DNA of 64,000 nt from IMG/VR virus record IMGVR_UViG_3300035137_000026, positions 62,001 through 126,000 of that record; one strand, given 5' to 3'. The position numbers and the translations under genes were made by a program. Positions 61,613 to 64,000 of this stretch are shown piece by piece; the first letter of the stretch is position 1; each line of letters opens with the position of its first letter. The notes beneath the pieces are model-generated. The model made no database searches and was not told the origin of the DNA. It was given only the letters and a program-made list of their open reading frames with translations. This DNA comes from a virus.

Positions 61613-64000
61613 ATGCCAAACAAACACTTATCTAGGCCGCCAACAGAAGTCATGAGAGCCAGACTGAAGGTTCTCTTAGAGAATGTTAACTATCTGTATA
61701 CAGCCAAAGAGACGGTTCTCGAGGAAGACCTGGTAAATGCTTACCACACAGCCATGAAGTTGTTCCTAACGTCATTAGACGGTTCTATCTGTGGCGCAGT
61801 GGCCAAGATTCTCAAAGGTTCTCCGGCCGATCCTTTCCACTACAATGTATTTACTAGTTCCATCAACAAGGACCTTGAGGCTCTCTACTCAGAAGCGGGC
61901 GCTCTTGATAAGCTGATTGTCTCAAACTTCAACTCTGTTATTGCCGAAAGGGAACAGGTACTCCAAGTATCCAGACGAGTAAGTGATAAGCTGGGAACCT
62001 ATTTGCTATATGCTGATCCTACTCTGGGTGGCGGGTACTTCTTTGGAGACTCCTTCAATAGTGCCGAGAAAATTGAGGTGGGTTCTGATCTACTAGACAC
62101 AGACGAGTGCTTTATCGGACAGAATGAGGGAGTTATTCTTCTTCCACTAGATGGAGATCCGGACGCACCGAGAATCAAATCCTATACAATAAACAAGCCT
62201 AGCAATGGAAGTGCTGGAAATAATTACGAAACTGATGTTTTGGGCAAAGATGAGATTGAGGCTATCGGAGATAGTGAGCCCAATACTTGGTATGAGTATG
62301 AGCGGGTGACAGCCTACGAGTCCGATACACCGCTTGTCTTTGACCTAACCATTACCCTCGACAAGATCTCAGTTATTAATCATATACATATTAACCCTAT
62401 TAACTTCGGAACGCCATCGCCGGTGTCCATCGTGACGCTCGAGACCTCTAAAGATGGCCTTGAGTATGTGTCGGTTAAGGACGAGGTGCCAATCAAAGAC
62501 TTCGTTTCAGAAGAGGAAGACAATGTATTTGATCTGTCGCCAGCTACCGCAAAGTATGCTGGTCAAGGGTTCTACTCCTTCCTGCCTCGGAAGGCTCAGT
62601 TTGTGCATGTCGTTCTGGAACAATACACACCTTATGCTATTAATACGATAGACGGTTCGCTTCTCCGCTATGCTATTGGCATCAGAGATATCAATATTCT
62701 GGGTCGCAGGTTCAAGACAGAAGGCTCTCTGATCTCTGTGCCAGTGAATATTGGCGAGGAAGCTCGTAAGATCGCCCTGTGGGCCTCTGAGAACCCCGTA
62801 GAGGTTAGCATGCTGTCTGATATCACTCATGCTATTTCAGAGAATGACGGAGCTACCTGGAGGCCCATACAGCCCCAGAGACGCTCTGGGTTCGATGTAC
62901 CTGAGGTGATTGACTATAACACCATTGCAAAAGGTGCCATTGAGACAGATATTGCAGTTAAAACTCTTCGTCATAAAATAAGCATGACTAGAAACACCGA
63001 TGCGTTCTCGGGTAACGTGACTCTCAAAGAAGAGAAAGAAACCAACATTGATGTGCTGAACGTACCTACAGGCGGAGACTTCTCCTTCACAACTACTCAG
63101 CCTCCTATCAGGGAAACTGTTAGGGTGATACTCCCGTTCTACGGAAGCTTCTCCTGTCCCACTGCAGCATATGGTCCTTCCATAGTTGGCCAATCACAGC
63201 CAATGGATCTAGACTTCCTCGAGTTCAATGTGGATGTACCGGCTATCGGCACTCTAAGATATAAGCTACCGTTTAAGAACATTCCTAATCTGCCTGAGCA
63301 TATTCGGGTATTTGTGAATGGCGAACAAATAGAATACTGCTCTAAGAGCGATGAAGGTATCGGCAGCGTGTCTGGCACACAGTCTTTTACCAGCTATGAT
63401 GTGGTGGATGAGAATAGCAAAGTCTATTTCCTGAATAAGGGTGGTGCAGAAATACAATTTGGCTGGACAGATGCGGCTGGTATTCTTAGAGGGTTTCTTC
63501 CTCCTACAGGTGCCAAGATTGAGGTATGTCTGGATGGAGACAACCCTCGTCTCGAGCTAACAGATGCAGGCTATGTTCTATTGCTCGCTGGAAGTAGCGA
63601 TGGCTTTAAGGAGAACGTCAGCTTAATATCTATGAACAATCTGTCAGACGAAGAAGCAGTTGATGTGGCTATTGAGATTCCAGCTGGGCGGGACAAGGTG
63701 GAAATCTCTAGTTCACAGCCGGTAAACACGAGTGCTTTGTCGTCCAAGAAGAGGCTAAAGTTTCCTGCCAAGGCAGGCTATAAAACCATGTATGATTCCA
63801 CCCAGGTAACCAGAACACTATCTCCAATTAATATTCCACAATCCCGTCTACTGGTTGATAGTTCTTCTGATCCTGTAGAGGAAGAACTAGATCAGGGCAT
63901 GCAGACTATCGTTCTAGAAGCTGAAGATGGCATGCTGCCTCCAGTCTTCCTTGAGGATATGGACACATGGCAGATTGTAGAATACGATATTGATACTGGA
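61613..64000 (+). CDS. Large adhesin-like virion protein, 3' end outside window
   Basis: The frame is open from ATG 61613 (AGGTGG upstream) to the window edge: at least 796 residues, incomplete at the C-terminus. The N-terminal 130 residues are helical (RARLKVLLENVNYLYTAKETV; REQVLQVSRRVSDKLGTYLLY). Then come beta domains including LTITLDKISVINHIHINPI, VTLETSKDGLEYVSVKDEV and FVHVVLEQYTPY, the same helical-then-discoidin-like pattern as the upstream gene. Later, FLNKGGAEIQFGWTDAAG suggests another sandwich domain. Probably a peripheral fibre or collar protein. Assignment to adhesion is inference. Confidence 0.65.
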   Translation, partial: MPNKHLSRPPTEVMRARLKVLLENVNYLYTAKETVLEEDLVNAYHTAMKLFLTSLDGSICGAVAKILKGSPADPFHYNVFTSSINKDLEALYSEAGALDKLIVSNFNSVIAEREQVLQVSRRVSDKLGTYLLYADPTLGGGYFFGDSFNSAEKIEVGSDLLDTDECFIGQNEGVILLPLDGDPDAPRIKSYTINKPSNGSAGNNYETDVLGKDEIEAIGDSEPNTWYEYERVTAYESDTPLVFDLTITLDKISVINHIHINPINFGTPSPVSIVTLETSKDGLEYVSVKDEVPIKDFVSEEEDNVFDLSPATAKYAGQGFYSFLPRKAQFVHVVLEQYTPYAINTIDGSLLRYAIGIRDINILGRRFKTEGSLISVPVNIGEEARKIALWASENPVEVSMLSDITHAISENDGATWRPIQPQRRSGFDVPEVIDYNTIAKGAIETDIAVKTLRHKISMTRNTDAFSGNVTLKEEKETNIDVLNVPTGGDFSFTTTQPPIRETVRVILPFYGSFSCPTAAYGPSIVGQSQPMDLDFLEFNVDVPAIGTLRYKLPFKNIPNLPEHIRVFVNGEQIEYCSKSDEGIGSVSGTQSFTSYDVVDENSKVYFLNKGGAEIQFGWTDAAGILRGFLPPTGAKIEVCLDGDNPRLELTDAGYVLLLAGSSDGFKENVSLISMNNLSDEEAVDVAIEIPAGRDKVEISSSQPVNTSALSSKKRLKFPAKAGYKTMYDSTQVTRTLSPINIPQSRLLVDSSSDPVEEELDQGMQTIVLEAEDGMLPPVFLEDMDTWQIVEYDIDTG

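Overview
The window is one continuous virion-morphogenesis region of a large tailed phage with a contractile tail (myovirus morphology). Every gene I can support lies on the + strand, genes are packed with 0-100 base gaps or short overlaps, and I see no gene-free stretch over 300 bases. There are no tRNA, rRNA, CRISPR, IS, integrase, replication or lysis-cassette genes. Sixty-four kb without leaving structural genes, plus virion proteins of 1390, 1489 and 2092 residues, point to a very large (probably jumbo) genome. Strong AGGAGG-type ribosome sites, sigma70-like promoters and the style of the protease, terminase and DUF1617-like proteins fit a phage of a bacterium, perhaps a Bacillota; the host cannot be fixed from this window.

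Layout. (1) 34-5591: a GroES-like co-chaperonin, an unknown, a Cys-cluster protein that may be the small terminase, a 741-residue protein with a complete protein-kinase-type core, then three Gly/Ala-rich hydrophobic proteins, two of them tandem paralogues, behind their own promoter. (2) 5595-17867: large terminase, four small or medium unknowns and a 666-residue unknown, a portal fused to a MuF-type domain, a prohead protease fused to a coiled-coil scaffold (with an internal start that should also yield free scaffold), a probable decoration protein and the HK97-fold major capsid protein, closed by a strong terminator. (3) 17963-21828: neck and connector genes, including an Ig-like/adaptor fusion and a zinc-knuckle protein. 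(4) 21841-27747: tail sheath, three related tail-tube-like proteins and two tail-assembly-chaperone-like proteins. (5) 27748-36389: two giant proteins in the tape-measure position. The first carries hydrophobic segments and a degenerate SNase-like domain. The second carries, in the right order and at roughly the right spacing, motifs resembling the catalytic barrel of RNA polymerase beta-prime (R-x-P-T, then D-F-D-K-D). (6) 36395-47781: baseplate, with a 2092-residue hub (gp27-like domain plus a possible Cys amidase), OB-fold/spike candidates, a gp25-like wedge, a gpJ/gp6-like wedge and two further baseplate proteins. (7) 47784-58165: fibre and adhesin genes with Ig-like, FnIII-like, Asp-box and S74-chaperone modules. 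(8) 58166-64000: a separately promoted group with tandem, sequence-related promoters and two large adhesin-like proteins, the last cut by the window end.

How they work together. The co-chaperonin probably helps fold capsid proteins. Protease and scaffold build and mature the head, terminase fills it through the portal, and the neck joins it to the sheath/tube tail. The most unusual content is the set of likely virion-carried enzymes or enzyme-like domains: a kinase, an SNase-like domain and a candidate divergent two-barrel RNA polymerase. All three sit in large proteins with hydrophobic Gly/Ala segments. A reasonable but unproven reading is that they enter the host with the DNA.
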